A DNA stretch of 64,000 nucleotides from Massilia oculi (GTDB taxonomy: Bacteria; Pseudomonadota; Gammaproteobacteria; Burkholderiales; Burkholderiaceae_D), in assembly GCF_003143515.1 (NCBI RefSeq), contig NZ_CP029343.1, forward strand, positions 806,001 to 870,000, written 5' to 3'. Below are positions 26,019-35,030 of this stretch, one piece after another. The notes beneath the pieces were generated by a model. The model was not told the DNA's origin. It made no database searches and saw only the letters and a program-made list of their open reading frames with translations. Both the position numbers and the translations under genes were made by a program. Every line of letters starts with the position of its first letter. The first letter of the stretch is position 1.

Positions 26019-27602
26019 ATGAGTTTTGAAGCCCTAGGCCTGCACGCGTCCATCGTCCAGGCTGTCGCCGACACCGGCTACACCACCCCGACCCCGGTCC
26101 AGGCGCAAGCCATTCCCGCGGCCATCGCCCGCCGCGACCTGCTGGTTTCGTCGCAAACCGGTTCGGGCAAGACCGCGGCCTTCATGCTGCCAGCCCTGCA
26201 CCACCTGGCGAACGCCGAGCCCCTGCCAGCCGGCAAGACCCCTGCGCAAGAAGCGCAGGCTGCCCGCGCACGTGGCGAGCGCGTCCGTTTCAAGCCGGCC
26301 CAGCCGAAGATGCTGGTCCTGACCCCGACCCGCGAACTGGCGCTGCAAGTGACCAGCAACACCGACAAGTACACGGCCCATATGCGCCGCGTGCGCTGCG
26401 TCTCGATCCTGGGCGGCATGCCGTATCCAAAGCAGATGCAATTGCTGGCAAAAAATCCTGAAATCCTCGTCGCCACCCCTGGCCGCCTGATCGACCATAT
26501 GGAATCGGGCAAGATCGACTTCTCGCAGCTCGAGATCCTGGTGCTGGACGAAGCCGACCGCATGCTCGACATGGGCTTCATCGACGACATCGAGAAGATC
26601 GTCGCCGCCACGCCATCGACCCGCCAGACCATGCTGTTCTCGGCGACGCTGGACGGCGTCGTGGGCAATATGGCGCGCCGCATCACGACCGACCCGATGA
26701 CGATCCAGATCGCCAGCGCCTCGAACCGCCACGAGAACATCGTGCAGCGCGTGCACTTTGTCGACGACCTGTCGCACAAGAACCGCCTGCTCGACCACCT
26801 GCTGCGCGACGAGACGCTGGACCAGGCCGTGGTGTTCACCGCCACCAAGCGCGACGCCGACATGATCGCCGACCGCCTGAACATCGCCGGCTTCGCCGCC
26901 GCCGCGCTGCATGGCGACATGCACCAGGGCGCCCGCAACCGCACGCTCGACGGCATGCGCCGCGGCAGCGTCCGGGTGCTGGTCGCGACCGACGTCGCCG
27001 CGCGCGGCATCGACGTCCCGACCATCACCCACGTGGTGAACTACGACCTGCCGAAGTTCCCCGAGGACTACGTGCACCGCATCGGCCGCACCGGCCGCGC
27101 CGGCCGCAACGGTGTCGCGATCTCGCTGGTCAACCACGCCGAGAACATGAACATCCGCCGCATCGAGCGCTTCACGCGCCAGCCGATCCCGGTCAACGTC
27201 ATCGAAGGCTTCGAACCGAAGCGCGCGGCGGCGCCGCGTTCGGCAGCGCGTCCGGGCTGGAAGCCGGGCGACGGCCGCAATGCCGGCAAGCCGGCACAGC
27301 GCGGCTTCGGCAAGCCGACCGGCCCGCGTGAAGGCGGCTATGCCGACCGCGCACCGCGCGAAGGCTACGCGGCGCGTCCGCAGGGCGACCGCCCGGCCGG
27401 CGAGAGCCGTTACGCAGACCGTGGCCCGCGTGAAGGTTACGCGCCGCGTCCGCAAGGCGACCGTCCGGCCGCCGACCGCGCGCCACGCGACGGCAACCGC
27501 TTCGGCGGCCCGCGCGAAGGCCAGGGCCAGCGCCGCGAAGGCGGCTACAAGGGCGCCCACCCGCGCTCGATGGACGGCGCCCGCCGTTCGTTCGGCGAAT
27601 AA
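26019..27602 (+). CDS. rhlE: RhlE-like DEAD-box RNA helicase
   Basis: 527-residue ATP-dependent RNA helicase. The Q motif and F upstream (MSFEALGLHASIVQAV, then TPTPVQAQAIP) precede motif I SQTGSGKT, Ia PTRELALQV, II VLDEADRMLDMGF, III SATLD, IV-V region VFTATKRD and ATDVAARGIDVPTI, and VI HRIGRTGRAGR. The C-terminus (from about 400) is low-complexity, with repeated units of the type PREGYAxRPQGDRPA rich in Arg and Gly, as in RNA-binding tails. The start at MSFEALG is set by homology, with GAAAG/AAAGAA upstream. The long leader suggests post-transcriptional control. Confidence 0.93.
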   Translation: MSFEALGLHASIVQAVADTGYTTPTPVQAQAIPAAIARRDLLVSSQTGSGKTAAFMLPALHHLANAEPLPAGKTPAQEAQAARARGERVRFKPAQPKMLVLTPTRELALQVTSNTDKYTAHMRRVRCVSILGGMPYPKQMQLLAKNPEILVATPGRLIDHMESGKIDFSQLEILVLDEADRMLDMGFIDDIEKIVAATPSTRQTMLFSATLDGVVGNMARRITTDPMTIQIASASNRHENIVQRVHFVDDLSHKNRLLDHLLRDETLDQAVVFTATKRDADMIADRLNIAGFAAAALHGDMHQGARNRTLDGMRRGSVRVLVATDVAARGIDVPTITHVVNYDLPKFPEDYVHRIGRTGRAGRNGVAISLVNHAENMNIRRIERFTRQPIPVNVIEGFEPKRAAAPRSAARPGWKPGDGRNAGKPAQRGFGKPTGPREGGYADRAPREGYAARPQGDRPAGESRYADRGPREGYAPRPQGDRPAADRAPRDGNRFGGPREGQGQRREGGYKGAHPRSMDGARRSFGE

Positions 27603-27646
27603 GCATGGCCCGCGCAGGCGGGACTCCTGACCTAGCGTCTGAAAAG

Positions 27647-27672
27647 AACGGCTGCCATTCGGCGGCCGTTCC
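27647..27672 (+). terminator. hairpin after the helicase gene
   Basis: 11-bp stem (GAACGGCTGCC with GGCGGCCGTTC, one G-U pair in RNA) and loop ATTC, 45 nt after the stop codon. It is preceded by GAAAA, and only a short ATTT lies downstream. Likely an intrinsic terminator of weak tail type, separating the helicase from selD. Confidence 0.6.
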
Positions 27673-27758
27673 TGCATTTGGGGCGGCCATCGAGCGCCAC
27701 CGCGCGACATGGGAGATAATGACCGTTACGTCCCTTTCAACGACTTCCGGATAACCTC

Positions 27759-28814
27759 ATGAGCACCACCGACCAACCCATCAAACTCACCTCGTTCTCG
27801 CACGGCGGCGGCTGCGGCTGCAAGATCGCGCCCGGCGTGCTGGCCGAGATCCTCAAGTCGTCGGGCGGCTTCCCGCTGCCGAAGGAGCTGATGGTCGGCA
27901 TCGAGACCTCGGACGACGCCGCGGTCTACCAGCTCAACGACGAGCAGGCGCTGGTCGCCACCACCGATTTCTTCATGCCGATCGTCGACGACCCGTTCGA
28001 CTTCGGCCGCATCGCCGCCACCAATGCGGTCTCGGACGTGTACGCGATGGGCGGCACCCCGATCATGGCGCTGGCCCTGGTCGGCATGCCGATCAACAAG
28101 CTGCCGCTCGAGACCATCGGCCAGATCCTGGAAGGCGGCGCCGCCATCTGCCGCGAAGCCGGCATCCCGATCGCCGGCGGCCATACGATCGATTCCGTCG
28201 AGCCGATCTATGGCCTGGTGGTGATGGGTCTGGTGCACCCGGCAAAGGTCAAGAAGAACAGCGCCGCCCGCGCCGGCGACGTGCTGGTGCTGGGCAAGCC
28301 CCTCGGCGTGGGCGTGCTGTCGGCCGCGCTCAAGAAGGGCGTACTGGGCGAGGACGGCTATGCGGCCATGATCGCCAACACCACCAGATTGAACAAGCCG
28401 GGCCGCCTGCTGGCCGACATGCCCGGCGTGCACGCCATGACCGACGTCACCGGCTTCGGCCTGCTGGGCCACCTGCTCGAACTCGCGCGCGGGGCCCAGC
28501 TGCATGCGCAGCTCGACATGGCGACGATCCCGCTGCTGCCCGGCGTGCTGCAACTGGCGCACGACGGCTTCTTCACCGGCGCGTCAGGCCGCAACTGGGA
28601 TGCCTACGGCAAGGACGTGCAGCTCGACGAGGCCTTGAGCCCGGCCCAGCGCGCGCTGCTGACCGATCCGCAAACCTCGGGCGGCCTGCTGGTGGCCTGC
28701 GATCCGGCTTCGGTCGAGGACGTGCTGGCCCTGTTCGCGCGCGAAGGATTCCCTGACGCGGCAGTGGTCGGCCGCGTCGACGCCGGCGCCGCCGGCATCA
28801 CCGTCCGCGCCTGA
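27759..28814 (+). CDS. selD: SelD selenophosphate synthetase
   Basis: Makes selenophosphate from selenide and ATP; 351 residues. The catalytic loop reads HGGGCGCK, with Cys19 and Lys22 matching the essential Cys and Lys of the family; it is a cysteine, not a UGA selenocysteine, form. The later DDAAVY, TTDFFMPIVDDPFDFGRIAATNAVSDVYAMGG and GGHTIDSVEPIYG are diagnostic. No selA, selB, selU or selenoprotein gene is adjacent, so the use of selenium (selenocysteine or selenouridine) cannot be told from this window. Confidence 0.96.
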   Translation: MSTTDQPIKLTSFSHGGGCGCKIAPGVLAEILKSSGGFPLPKELMVGIETSDDAAVYQLNDEQALVATTDFFMPIVDDPFDFGRIAATNAVSDVYAMGGTPIMALALVGMPINKLPLETIGQILEGGAAICREAGIPIAGGHTIDSVEPIYGLVVMGLVHPAKVKKNSAARAGDVLVLGKPLGVGVLSAALKKGVLGEDGYAAMIANTTRLNKPGRLLADMPGVHAMTDVTGFGLLGHLLELARGAQLHAQLDMATIPLLPGVLQLAHDGFFTGASGRNWDAYGKDVQLDEALSPAQRALLTDPQTSGGLLVACDPASVEDVLALFAREGFPDAAVVGRVDAGAAGITVRA

Positions 28815-28973
28815 AGCGACACCACGGGGAGCTCGGCGGCGCCCCACCCCGCCGGCCGGCATCGAGATCAGTCAGCTCAGTGCGCCCAGGCCACGGTCGA
28901 CCGGGCCCGCACACCGTCTCCCGGTCAGTTTCGCCGTTTCCGACTTGTTTCCGGGAAGAACTTAACGTGCCAC

Positions 28974-29915
28974 TCAGGGCGTCGCTTCGGACTGACTGTG
29001 CGCAACAGCGCCGTCTCCCCGCGCAAACAGCTTGTCGCGCGCCAGCCTGCTGATCGCCACGGTGGCCGGATGGCTCATGCGGCGCTCGGTCGTGATCGCA
29101 TACACCTGCTCGACCACCGACTCGACCTGCCCCAGCGCGACCAGCCCGTACTGGCTGCCGACCTGGGCTGCGATCACGCTGGGCGCGAAGAACACGCCGG
29201 CGCCCGAACGGCCGAACGCCTGGATCATGGCGCTGTCGTCGAACTCCCCCACCACGCGCGGATGCACGTCGCAGCGCTCGAGCCAGCGCAGCAGGCGCTG
29301 GTGGATCGCGAAATCCTCGCCCGGCAGCAGCAGCGGCGCATTGTGCAGGCAGGCCGGGAACGGCCGGTCGAATGCGGCCGCCAGCGCTTCGGTGCAGAAT
29401 GCCGTCATCGGGCTCTCGCCCAGCAAGTGATTGTAGGCGCGCACGCTGAAATGGCCCGGGATCGGGCGGTCGGCGATCACCAGGTCGAGCCGGTGCACGG
29501 CCAGGTCGGCGATCAGGCTGTCCAGGCGTCCTTCGCGGCAGATCAGCTTGACGGGTTCCTCGAGCTTGAGCGCCGGCTCGACCAGGTCGAAGGCGATCAG
29601 CTTGGAGACCGAGTCCGCGCAGCCCACGCGGTAGGAGGTGGCGACGAAGGCGTGGTCGCGCACCACTTCGAGCAGCTCGTCGCCGGTATTGAAGATGTCT
29701 TCGGCATAGCTCACGATGCGGCGCCCGGTATCGGTCAGTTCGAGCTTGCGCCCGACCCGGCGAAACAGCTCCACGCCCAGGCTGTCGGCGAATTCGGACA
29801 GCTGGCCCGAAATCGAGTGCGGGGTCAGGTGCAGCTGCTCGGCCGCCCTGGCGATGCTGCCGGTCTTGGCCACCATCCAGAAGTAGCGCAGGTGCTTGTA
29901 GTTGAGTGTCGACAT
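28974..29915 (-). CDS. nhaR: NhaR-type LysR regulator
   Basis: 313-residue LysR-family activator. The N-terminal HTH (NYKHLRYFWMVAKTGSIARAAEQLHLTPHSISGQLSEF) matches NhaR, which senses sodium and alkaline stress and activates the nhaA antiporter in E. coli. The effector domain follows (residues about 90-300). No nhaA is beside it; instead it is divergent from a TerC/Alx-type gene. A perfect 8-bp-arm palindrome lies 16 nt upstream of its start codon, a likely autoregulatory and target site. Confidence 0.9.
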   Translation of the reverse strand: MSTLNYKHLRYFWMVAKTGSIARAAEQLHLTPHSISGQLSEFADSLGVELFRRVGRKLELTDTGRRIVSYAEDIFNTGDELLEVVRDHAFVATSYRVGCADSVSKLIAFDLVEPALKLEEPVKLICREGRLDSLIADLAVHRLDLVIADRPIPGHFSVRAYNHLLGESPMTAFCTEALAAAFDRPFPACLHNAPLLLPGEDFAIHQRLLRWLERCDVHPRVVGEFDDSAMIQAFGRSGAGVFFAPSVIAAQVGSQYGLVALGQVESVVEQVYAITTERRMSHPATVAISRLARDKLFARGDGAVAHSQSEATP

Positions 29916-29930
29916 GGCGCGCGTTCGTAA

Positions 29931-29949
29931 ACATCGAAAAATTCGATGT
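29931..29949. promoter_or_regulatory. palindrome between nhaR and terC, candidate NhaR operator
   Basis: Perfect inverted repeat ACATCGAA-AAA-TTCGATGT. A further GATTCGAT follows at 29962-29969, directly before the terC -35 box. LysR regulators bind such dyads between divergent genes. Assignment to NhaR is inferred from position. Confidence 0.5.
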
Positions 29950-29969
29950 TACATCAAATAAGATTCGAT

Positions 29970-29998
29970 TTGTGCGAGGTATCGGCGCATCCTATAGT
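29970..29998 (+). promoter_or_regulatory. terC promoter
   Basis: TTGTGC (29970-29975), 17 nt and TATAGT (29993-29998). It is followed at once by a GGGG-TTTTA-CCCC hairpin (29999-30011) at the predicted transcript start. Confidence 0.5.
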
Positions 29999-30026
29999 GG
30001 GGTTTTACCCCCATTGGAGGATTGTC

Positions 30027-30068
30027 ATGCCCCCTCGTTCCACTGTCTTTACAAGGAGTGCCCGATGA
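30027..30068 (+). CDS. 13-residue leader peptide coupled to terC
   Basis: ATG with a perfect GGAGG (30016-30020) 6 nt upstream, reading MPPRSTVFTRSAR, then TGA. The TGA overlaps the terC ATG as ATGA. The frame covers the terC ribosome site AAGGAG, so ribosomes on the leader would control access to it. This looks like a coupling or attenuation leader. Too short for homology; the support is the strong ribosome site and the exact overlap. Confidence 0.5.
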   Translation: MPPRSTVFTRSAR

Positions 30069-31030
30069 ACGGACTGGAAACCATCGCAAGCCCCATGATG
30101 TGGGCCGGCTTCGTCGGCTTCGTGCTGGTCATGCTCGCGCTCGACCTGTTCGTTTTCGGCGGTAACAAGGCGCACAAGGTCAGCGTCAAGGAAGCCGGCA
30201 TCTGGTCGCTGGTCTGGGTCAGCATGGCGTTGATCTTCAACGCCGGCCTGTACTACTACCTGAAGGACACCGCCGGCGCCGAGATCGCGAGCCAGAAGTC
30301 GCTCGAATTCTTCTCGGGCTACCTGATCGAGAAAGCGCTGTCGGTCGACAACGTATTCGTGTTCCTGCTGATCTTCACCGCCTTCCAGGTGCCGCAGCAA
30401 TACCAGCGCCGCGTCCTGATCTATGGCGTGCTGGGTGCGATCATCATGCGCGCCATCATGATCAGCGCCGGCGCCTGGGTCGTGAGCGAATTCAGCTGGG
30501 TACTGTACCTGTTCGGCGCCTTCCTGCTGTTCACCGGTATCCGCATGCTGGTGGCGGTCGACGAAGAGCCGGACGTGGCCAACAACCCGATCCTCAAGTT
30601 GGCGCGCAAGCACCTGCGCGTGGCCGAGGGCGACCACGGCGAGAAGTTCTTCGTGCGCAAGGACGGCCTGCGTTACGTGACGCCGCTGTTCCTGGTCCTG
30701 ATCCTGATCGAGGTGACCGACCTGATCTTCGCGGTGGACTCGATCCCGGCGATCTTCGCGATCACGACCGACCCGTTCATCGTGTTCACGTCGAACATGT
30801 TCGCGATCCTGGGCTTGCGTGCGCTGTACTTCCTGCTGGTCGACGTGGCTGACCGCTTCCACCTGCTCAAGTATGGCCTGGCCATGGTGCTGACCTTCAT
30901 CGGCGTCAAGATGCTGATCATGCCGTGGTACCACGTGCCGGTGCAGGCTTCGCTGACCGTCGTGGCAGTCCTGATCGCTGGCAGCTGCATCGCCAGCCTG
31001 ATGATCAAGCCAAAAGGCGAAGGAAAATAA
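30065..31030 (+). CDS. TerC/Alx-family integral membrane protein
   Basis: 321 residues, about nine membrane segments, TerC family, which includes Alx (pH- and manganese-linked) and tellurium-resistance TerC. Diagnostic acidic intramembrane motifs are EKALSVDNVFVFLLIF and LVLILIEVTDLIFAVDSIPAIFAIT. Length equals that of E. coli Alx, and metal ion (Mn) export is the likely role. Its own ribosome site AAGGAG is 6 nt upstream and lies inside the leader frame. No yybP-ykoY riboswitch could be recognised upstream. Confidence 0.9.
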   Translation: MNGLETIASPMMWAGFVGFVLVMLALDLFVFGGNKAHKVSVKEAGIWSLVWVSMALIFNAGLYYYLKDTAGAEIASQKSLEFFSGYLIEKALSVDNVFVFLLIFTAFQVPQQYQRRVLIYGVLGAIIMRAIMISAGAWVVSEFSWVLYLFGAFLLFTGIRMLVAVDEEPDVANNPILKLARKHLRVAEGDHGEKFFVRKDGLRYVTPLFLVLILIEVTDLIFAVDSIPAIFAITTDPFIVFTSNMFAILGLRALYFLLVDVADRFHLLKYGLAMVLTFIGVKMLIMPWYHVPVQASLTVVAVLIAGSCIASLMIKPKGEGK

Positions 31031-31045
31031 TCGGCATCACCTCGT

Positions 31046-31074
31046 GCGCGGGGCTGACAACGTCAGCCCCGCGC
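31046..31074. terminator. bidirectional terminator between terC and yihY
   Basis: Perfect 13-bp GC-rich stem with 3-nt loop AAC, placed between the convergent terC and yihY genes. The right arm contains the last codons and stop of yihY. There is no strong T run on the terC side; on the minus side the downstream sequence includes TTATTTTC. Confidence 0.75.
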
Positions 31075-32010
31075 AAGTGGCGGAGTATCGCCAGTCGGCT
31101 GCGCCGGCGGCTCCCCGTCGCCGGCCTGCCCCACCCGCTCATACTCGGCGATCACCTGGGCGCCCAGCAGCAGCAGGGTGGCGGCGATCTCCAGCGAGAA
31201 CATCACCACGATCGCCGTCGTCATCGAGCCATACACCAGGTTCACCTGCGACAAGGTCGAGAAATACCAGACCAGCACGTGGCGCGCGATTTCCCACAGC
31301 AGCGCCGCCGTCGCACCGCCGACGAAGCCGTGCCAGATCGACAGCCGCCCCACCGGCATCACCAGGTAGATCGAGGTCAGCACCAGGATCTCGCCCGCCA
31401 GTCCCAGCAGATACAGCAAGGCCCCCGACACCCCGCCCAGCGACCACTTGTAGTTGAACAGCCACACGCTCTCGGACCCCATCACCTGCAGGGCGCCGGC
31501 GACCAGGGTCACTACCATGATGCCGATGCCCAGCGCCAGGATGTAGCAATACGGCAACACGGCCGAGACCAGAAAATGGCGCCGCCGCACCGCGACCCGG
31601 TGCACGAAGATCACGCTCATCGCATTCTCCAGCACGGTAAACGCAAGCGAGCTGAAGAACAGCATGGTGAGCGCCAGCACCCAGGTCAGCAACTGGCGGT
31701 CCTGCAGGAAGTTGGCGACCTCGGTCACGAGCGGGCGCGACTGGCCCGGCACCAGCAGTTCGAGATAGCGGCGCAAGGTGTCGAGCAGCTCGACCGGGTC
31801 GATGAAGTGCGACAGCGCCACCACCACCAGCATCAGGAAGGGCACGATCGACAGCAGCGCGTAATAGGCGACGGCGCCGGCCAGCAGCAGGCCCTGGTTG
31901 GCGCGAAAGCCCCTCAGCACCTGCAGGGTGAACTTGAGGGGGTGCTGCAGGATGTAGATATTGGCGCGCTGGTCTTTCAGGCGCGCGCGCCAGTCACGCC
32001 GGCGACTCAT
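31063..32010 (-). CDS. yihY: YihY/BrkB family membrane protein
   Basis: 315 residues with six predicted membrane segments, UPF0761/YihY family (older name BrkB). Family landmarks are [36 protein letters not shown], and [25 protein letters not shown] with [32 protein letters not shown]. Function is not established. The start codon overlaps the egtB stop as ATGA, making it the third gene of the ergothioneine operon. An in-frame extension upstream lies within egtB and is rejected. Confidence 0.9.
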   Translation of the reverse strand: MSRRRDWRARLKDQRANIYILQHPLKFTLQVLRGFRANQGLLLAGAVAYYALLSIVPFLMLVVVALSHFIDPVELLDTLRRYLELLVPGQSRPLVTEVANFLQDRQLLTWVLALTMLFFSSLAFTVLENAMSVIFVHRVAVRRRHFLVSAVLPYCYILALGIGIMVVTLVAGALQVMGSESVWLFNYKWSLGGVSGALLYLLGLAGEILVLTSIYLVMPVGRLSIWHGFVGGATAALLWEIARHVLVWYFSTLSQVNLVYGSMTTAIVVMFSLEIAATLLLLGAQVIAEYERVGQAGDGEPPAQPTGDTPPLARG

Positions 32011-33233
32011 CTTGCCAGCCGGATGCCGGTGAACTGCCAGCGCGCGCCGGACGGGAAGAAGTTGCGGTAGCTGGCGCGCGCATGACCCTCGGGCGTGGCG
32101 CAGGACGAGCCGCGCAGCACGTACTGGTTGATCATGAACTTGCCGTTGTATTCGCCGATGGCGCCCGGCGCCGGCGCATAGCCGGGGTAAGGCGCGTAGC
32201 TGCTGCTGGTCCACTGCCAGCAGGCGCCGAACATCTGCTGCAGGCCGGCGCCGCTGGCCGCCGCCGGATGGTGCACCGGCAGTGCGCCCAGGCTGGCTTG
32301 GCGCGCCGCGAACTCCCATTCCGCCTCGGTGGGCAGGCGTGCCCCGCGCCAGCGCGCATAGGCGTCGGCTTCATACAATGAGACGTGGGTGACGGGACGC
32401 TCGGGGTCGAGCGGCTGCACGCCGTGCAGCGTGAACTCGTGCCAGCCGTCGTCCCGTTCGATCCAGTACAGCGGCCGGGTGATCTCGCCCGAGCAGACCC
32501 GGTCCCAGCCCTCGGCCAGCCATAGCGCCGGGTCGCGGTAGCCGCCGGCCTCGATGAACTCGCGGTACTCGCCATTGGTGACGAGGCGCGAGGCCAGCGC
32601 GAACGGCGCCACATAGGTGCGGTGGCGCGGCAGCTCGTTGTCGAAGCAAAAGCCCGTGCCCTTGTGGCCGATCTCGGCCAGGCCGCCTTCGAACGGCAGC
32701 CAGCCTAGCTGCGGCGCCGGCCGGGACGCCTCCAGCGGATCGCTTGCATAGGCCGGAAACAGGGGACTTTGCGCCAGCAGGTGCTTGACGTCGGTGAGCA
32801 TCAATTCCTGGTGCTGCTGCTCGTGCTGCAGGCCCAGTTCGACCAGGGCCGCCAGTTCGCCATCGATGCCGCGCGCCAGCAGGGCGTCCATGCGGCGGTC
32901 GACGTCGTGGCGGTAGGCTTTCACCTGACTGAGCGCCGGCCGCGTGAGCAGGCCGCGCTGCGGACGCGGATGCTTGTCGCCGACGCCGTTGTAGTAGGAA
33001 TTGAAAATGACGCGAAACGCCGGGTGGAACGGCGCGAAGCCCGGCTCGCGCGGCTCGAGGATGAAGGTCTCGAAGAACCAGGTGGTGTGCGCCAGGTGCC
33101 ACTTGATCGGGCTGGCGTCGGGCATCGACTGCGCGCAGCAGTCTTCGTCGGACAGCGCCTCGGCCAGGTGCAGCGAATGGCCGCGCACCCGGGCGAAGGT
33201 GCGCGGCAGGCCCTCGTCGCGCAGCATGTTCAT
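32007..33233 (-). CDS. egtB: EgtB ergothioneine sulfoxide synthase
   Basis: Non-haem iron enzyme that joins a thiol donor to the C2 of trimethylhistidine with oxygen; 408 residues. The DinB-like N-terminal domain has the iron ligands in [14 protein letters not shown] and [12 protein letters not shown] (H...HxxxH-type triad). The C-terminal sulfatase-modifying-factor domain has [26 protein letters not shown] and [22 protein letters not shown]. Because no egtA or egtC lies nearby, cysteine rather than gamma-glutamylcysteine may be the donor; this is inference. The start overlaps the egtD stop as ATGA. Confidence 0.94.
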   Translation of the reverse strand: MNMLRDEGLPRTFARVRGHSLHLAEALSDEDCCAQSMPDASPIKWHLAHTTWFFETFILEPREPGFAPFHPAFRVIFNSYYNGVGDKHPRPQRGLLTRPALSQVKAYRHDVDRRMDALLARGIDGELAALVELGLQHEQQHQELMLTDVKHLLAQSPLFPAYASDPLEASRPAPQLGWLPFEGGLAEIGHKGTGFCFDNELPRHRTYVAPFALASRLVTNGEYREFIEAGGYRDPALWLAEGWDRVCSGEITRPLYWIERDDGWHEFTLHGVQPLDPERPVTHVSLYEADAYARWRGARLPTEAEWEFAARQASLGALPVHHPAAASGAGLQQMFGACWQWTSSSYAPYPGYAPAPGAIGEYNGKFMINQYVLRGSSCATPEGHARASYRNFFPSGARWQFTGIRLAR

Positions 33234-34210
33234 ACGGAGATGGCCTGTGCGTGGATCACCGCGAACCAGCGCTGGGGATCGGTCCAGACGCGGGTCGCCT
33301 CGAAGCCGGAACGCTCCAGCAGCCCGATGGCGTCGGCCTGCTGGTATTTATAGCTGTTCTCGGTGTGAATGCAGTCGCCGGCCTCGAAGCGGCGCGCGCC
33401 GCCGCGCCAGTGCACGTCCTGCGCCGTGCGCGCCTCGAGGTGCATCTCGATGCGTCCGCGCGCGGCGTTGTAGAAGCCGTGGTGGCGCCACTGGCGGATG
33501 TCGAAGTCCGCGTCGACCAGCCGGTTCACGTGGCGCAGGATGTTCAGGTTGAAGGCGGCGGTCACGCCCAGCGCGTCGTCATAGGCGGCGTCGAGCGTGG
33601 CCTTGTCCTTGGCCAGGTCGATGCCGATCAGGATGCCGCCATCCGGCCCGCACTGCGCGCGCAGGCGCGCCAGGAAGGCCTGCGCGTCCTCGGGCGTGAA
33701 ATTGCCGAGCGACGAGCCCGGATAGAAGAACAGGCGGCGCTCGGCGCGCACCAGGTCGGGCAGCTCGAAGCGGCTCGAGAAATCCATGCCCAGCGCTTCC
33801 ATCGCGATCTGCGGGAAACGCTGGCGCAGGCGCGCCAGGGCGTCATGCGTGAATTCGCTGGAGATGTCGACCGCCACGTACTGCGCAGGCTGCAGCAGCG
33901 GGAACAGCCTGGCGGCCTTGGCGCAATTGCCGGCGCCGAGGTCGATCAGCGTCGTCCCGAGGCCGGCCACGCGCGCGATCTCGGCGCCATGGCGCTCGAA
34001 GATGGCTGCTTCGGTACGGGTCGGGTAGTACTCGGGCAACTCGCAGATGGCCTCGAACAGCTTGGAGCCGAGCGCGTCGTACAGGAACTTGGGCGAGATG
34101 CAGACGTCTGGCGCGCCGAGGCCCGCATGCAGGTCTTGTGCGTCATGGGCGTTGGCAACGGCGGCCTGGCGCTCGTCGGATGTGCAGGTTGTCAGCATAA
34201 GGTTTATCAT
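33230..34210 (-). CDS. egtD: EgtD L-histidine N-alpha-methyltransferase
   Basis: Adds three methyl groups to histidine, the first step to ergothioneine; 326 residues from the chosen ATG (MINLMLTTC) or 322 from the next in-frame ATG. The SAM-binding loop is [16 protein letters not shown]. Family-specific parts are [42 protein letters not shown] and the late [14 protein letters not shown]. First gene of egtD-egtB-yihY, with stop-start overlaps throughout. The final EgtE lyase step is not encoded here. Confidence 0.94.
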   Translation of the reverse strand: MINLMLTTCTSDERQAAVANAHDAQDLHAGLGAPDVCISPKFLYDALGSKLFEAICELPEYYPTRTEAAIFERHGAEIARVAGLGTTLIDLGAGNCAKAARLFPLLQPAQYVAVDISSEFTHDALARLRQRFPQIAMEALGMDFSSRFELPDLVRAERRLFFYPGSSLGNFTPEDAQAFLARLRAQCGPDGGILIGIDLAKDKATLDAAYDDALGVTAAFNLNILRHVNRLVDADFDIRQWRHHGFYNAARGRIEMHLEARTAQDVHWRGGARRFEAGDCIHTENSYKYQQADAIGLLERSGFEATRVWTDPQRWFAVIHAQAISV

Positions 34211-34362
34211 TCGTGCCGCCACACCGCACCATGCGAGATGGCATATGAGATTTACTTCCATCGTTGCTGTTTTTGCCATCATAGCGGATTCCCTCGAATC
34301 GCCGGCGCGCGGCAATGCAAGCGTGCAGGGCCGGCTGCCCTGCGATCTTTCTAAAGTGGAAT

Positions 34363-34977
34363 ATGGACCAGCGACTTCATTGGGAGACCGTGTACCGCAC
34401 CAGGGCGCCGGATGCGGTGAGCTGGTACGCCCCGCACCTGGACACCTCGCTCGCCCTGATCGAGCGCAGCGCAGGGGCACTCTCGGCGGCGATCATCGAC
34501 GTCGGCGGCGGCGAAGCGACGCTGGTGGACGACCTGCTGGCGCGCGGCTACACCGACGTGTCCGTGCTGGACATCTCGGCCGAGGCGATCCGCGTCGCCC
34601 GCGCGCGCCTGGGCGCCCAGGCCGGCCGGGCCCGGTGGCTGGTGGGAGACATCACGCAGGCCGAGCTGCCGGAGCGGCGCTACGACGTCTGGCACGACCG
34701 CGCCGTGTTCCATTTCCTGCTCGAACCCGCCCAGCGGGCCGCCTACGTACGCCAGGTGGCCCGCGCCATGCGTCCGGGCGGCAGCGTGATCGTCGCCACC
34801 TTCGGCCCCGAAGGGCCCACCAAATGCAGCGGCCTGGACATCGTGCGCTATGACGCCGAGGGCTTGCACGACCAGTTCGGCCCGGCCTTCCGCCTGGTCG
34901 AAAGCCGCACCGAACTGCACCGGACACCGTTCGGCACGACCCAGCAATTCGTCTATTGTTTTTGCCGAGTGGAATGA
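34363..34977 (+). CDS. class I SAM-dependent methyltransferase
   Basis: 204 residues with the methyltransferase core IIDVGGGEATLVDDLL (motif I), SVLDISAEAIRVARARL and the post-II strand YDVWHDRAVFHFLLEPAQRAAYV. The opening HWETVYRTRAPDAVSWYAPHLDTSLALIER is typical of a bacterial family annotated only as class I methyltransferase. The substrate is unknown. It lies between divergent egtD and the phosphonate-type ABC operon; its last codons carry the phnD -35 element. Confidence 0.85.
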   Translation: MDQRLHWETVYRTRAPDAVSWYAPHLDTSLALIERSAGALSAAIIDVGGGEATLVDDLLARGYTDVSVLDISAEAIRVARARLGAQAGRARWLVGDITQAELPERRYDVWHDRAVFHFLLEPAQRAAYVRQVARAMRPGGSVIVATFGPEGPTKCSGLDIVRYDAEGLHDQFGPAFRLVESRTELHRTPFGTTQQFVYCFCRVE

Positions 34978-34991
34978 TGGGCATTTATAAT
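34962..34991 (+). promoter_or_regulatory. promoter of the phosphonate-type ABC operon
   Basis: TTGCCG, 18 nt, then a perfect TATAAT at 34986-34991, about 40 nt before the binding-protein ATG. No TGTCAT repeats of the Pho-box type are visible, unlike pstS. Confidence 0.5.
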
Positions 34992-35030
34992 TCGTATTCC
35001 ATCACGATTAACCATCACTAAGAAGCCACC

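Noticed and set aside
27816..27824. Possible selenocysteine in SelD
   Set aside because: The catalytic position is encoded by TGC, not TGA.
29937..30064. yybP-ykoY (manganese) riboswitch before the TerC/Alx-type gene
   Set aside because: Expected for alx-like genes, but the 128 nt are too short and show no recognisable conserved core; a leader peptide is seen instead.
34978..35030. Pho box before the phosphonate-type operon
   Set aside because: No TGTCAT-type repeats are present; a sigma-70-like promoter is seen.
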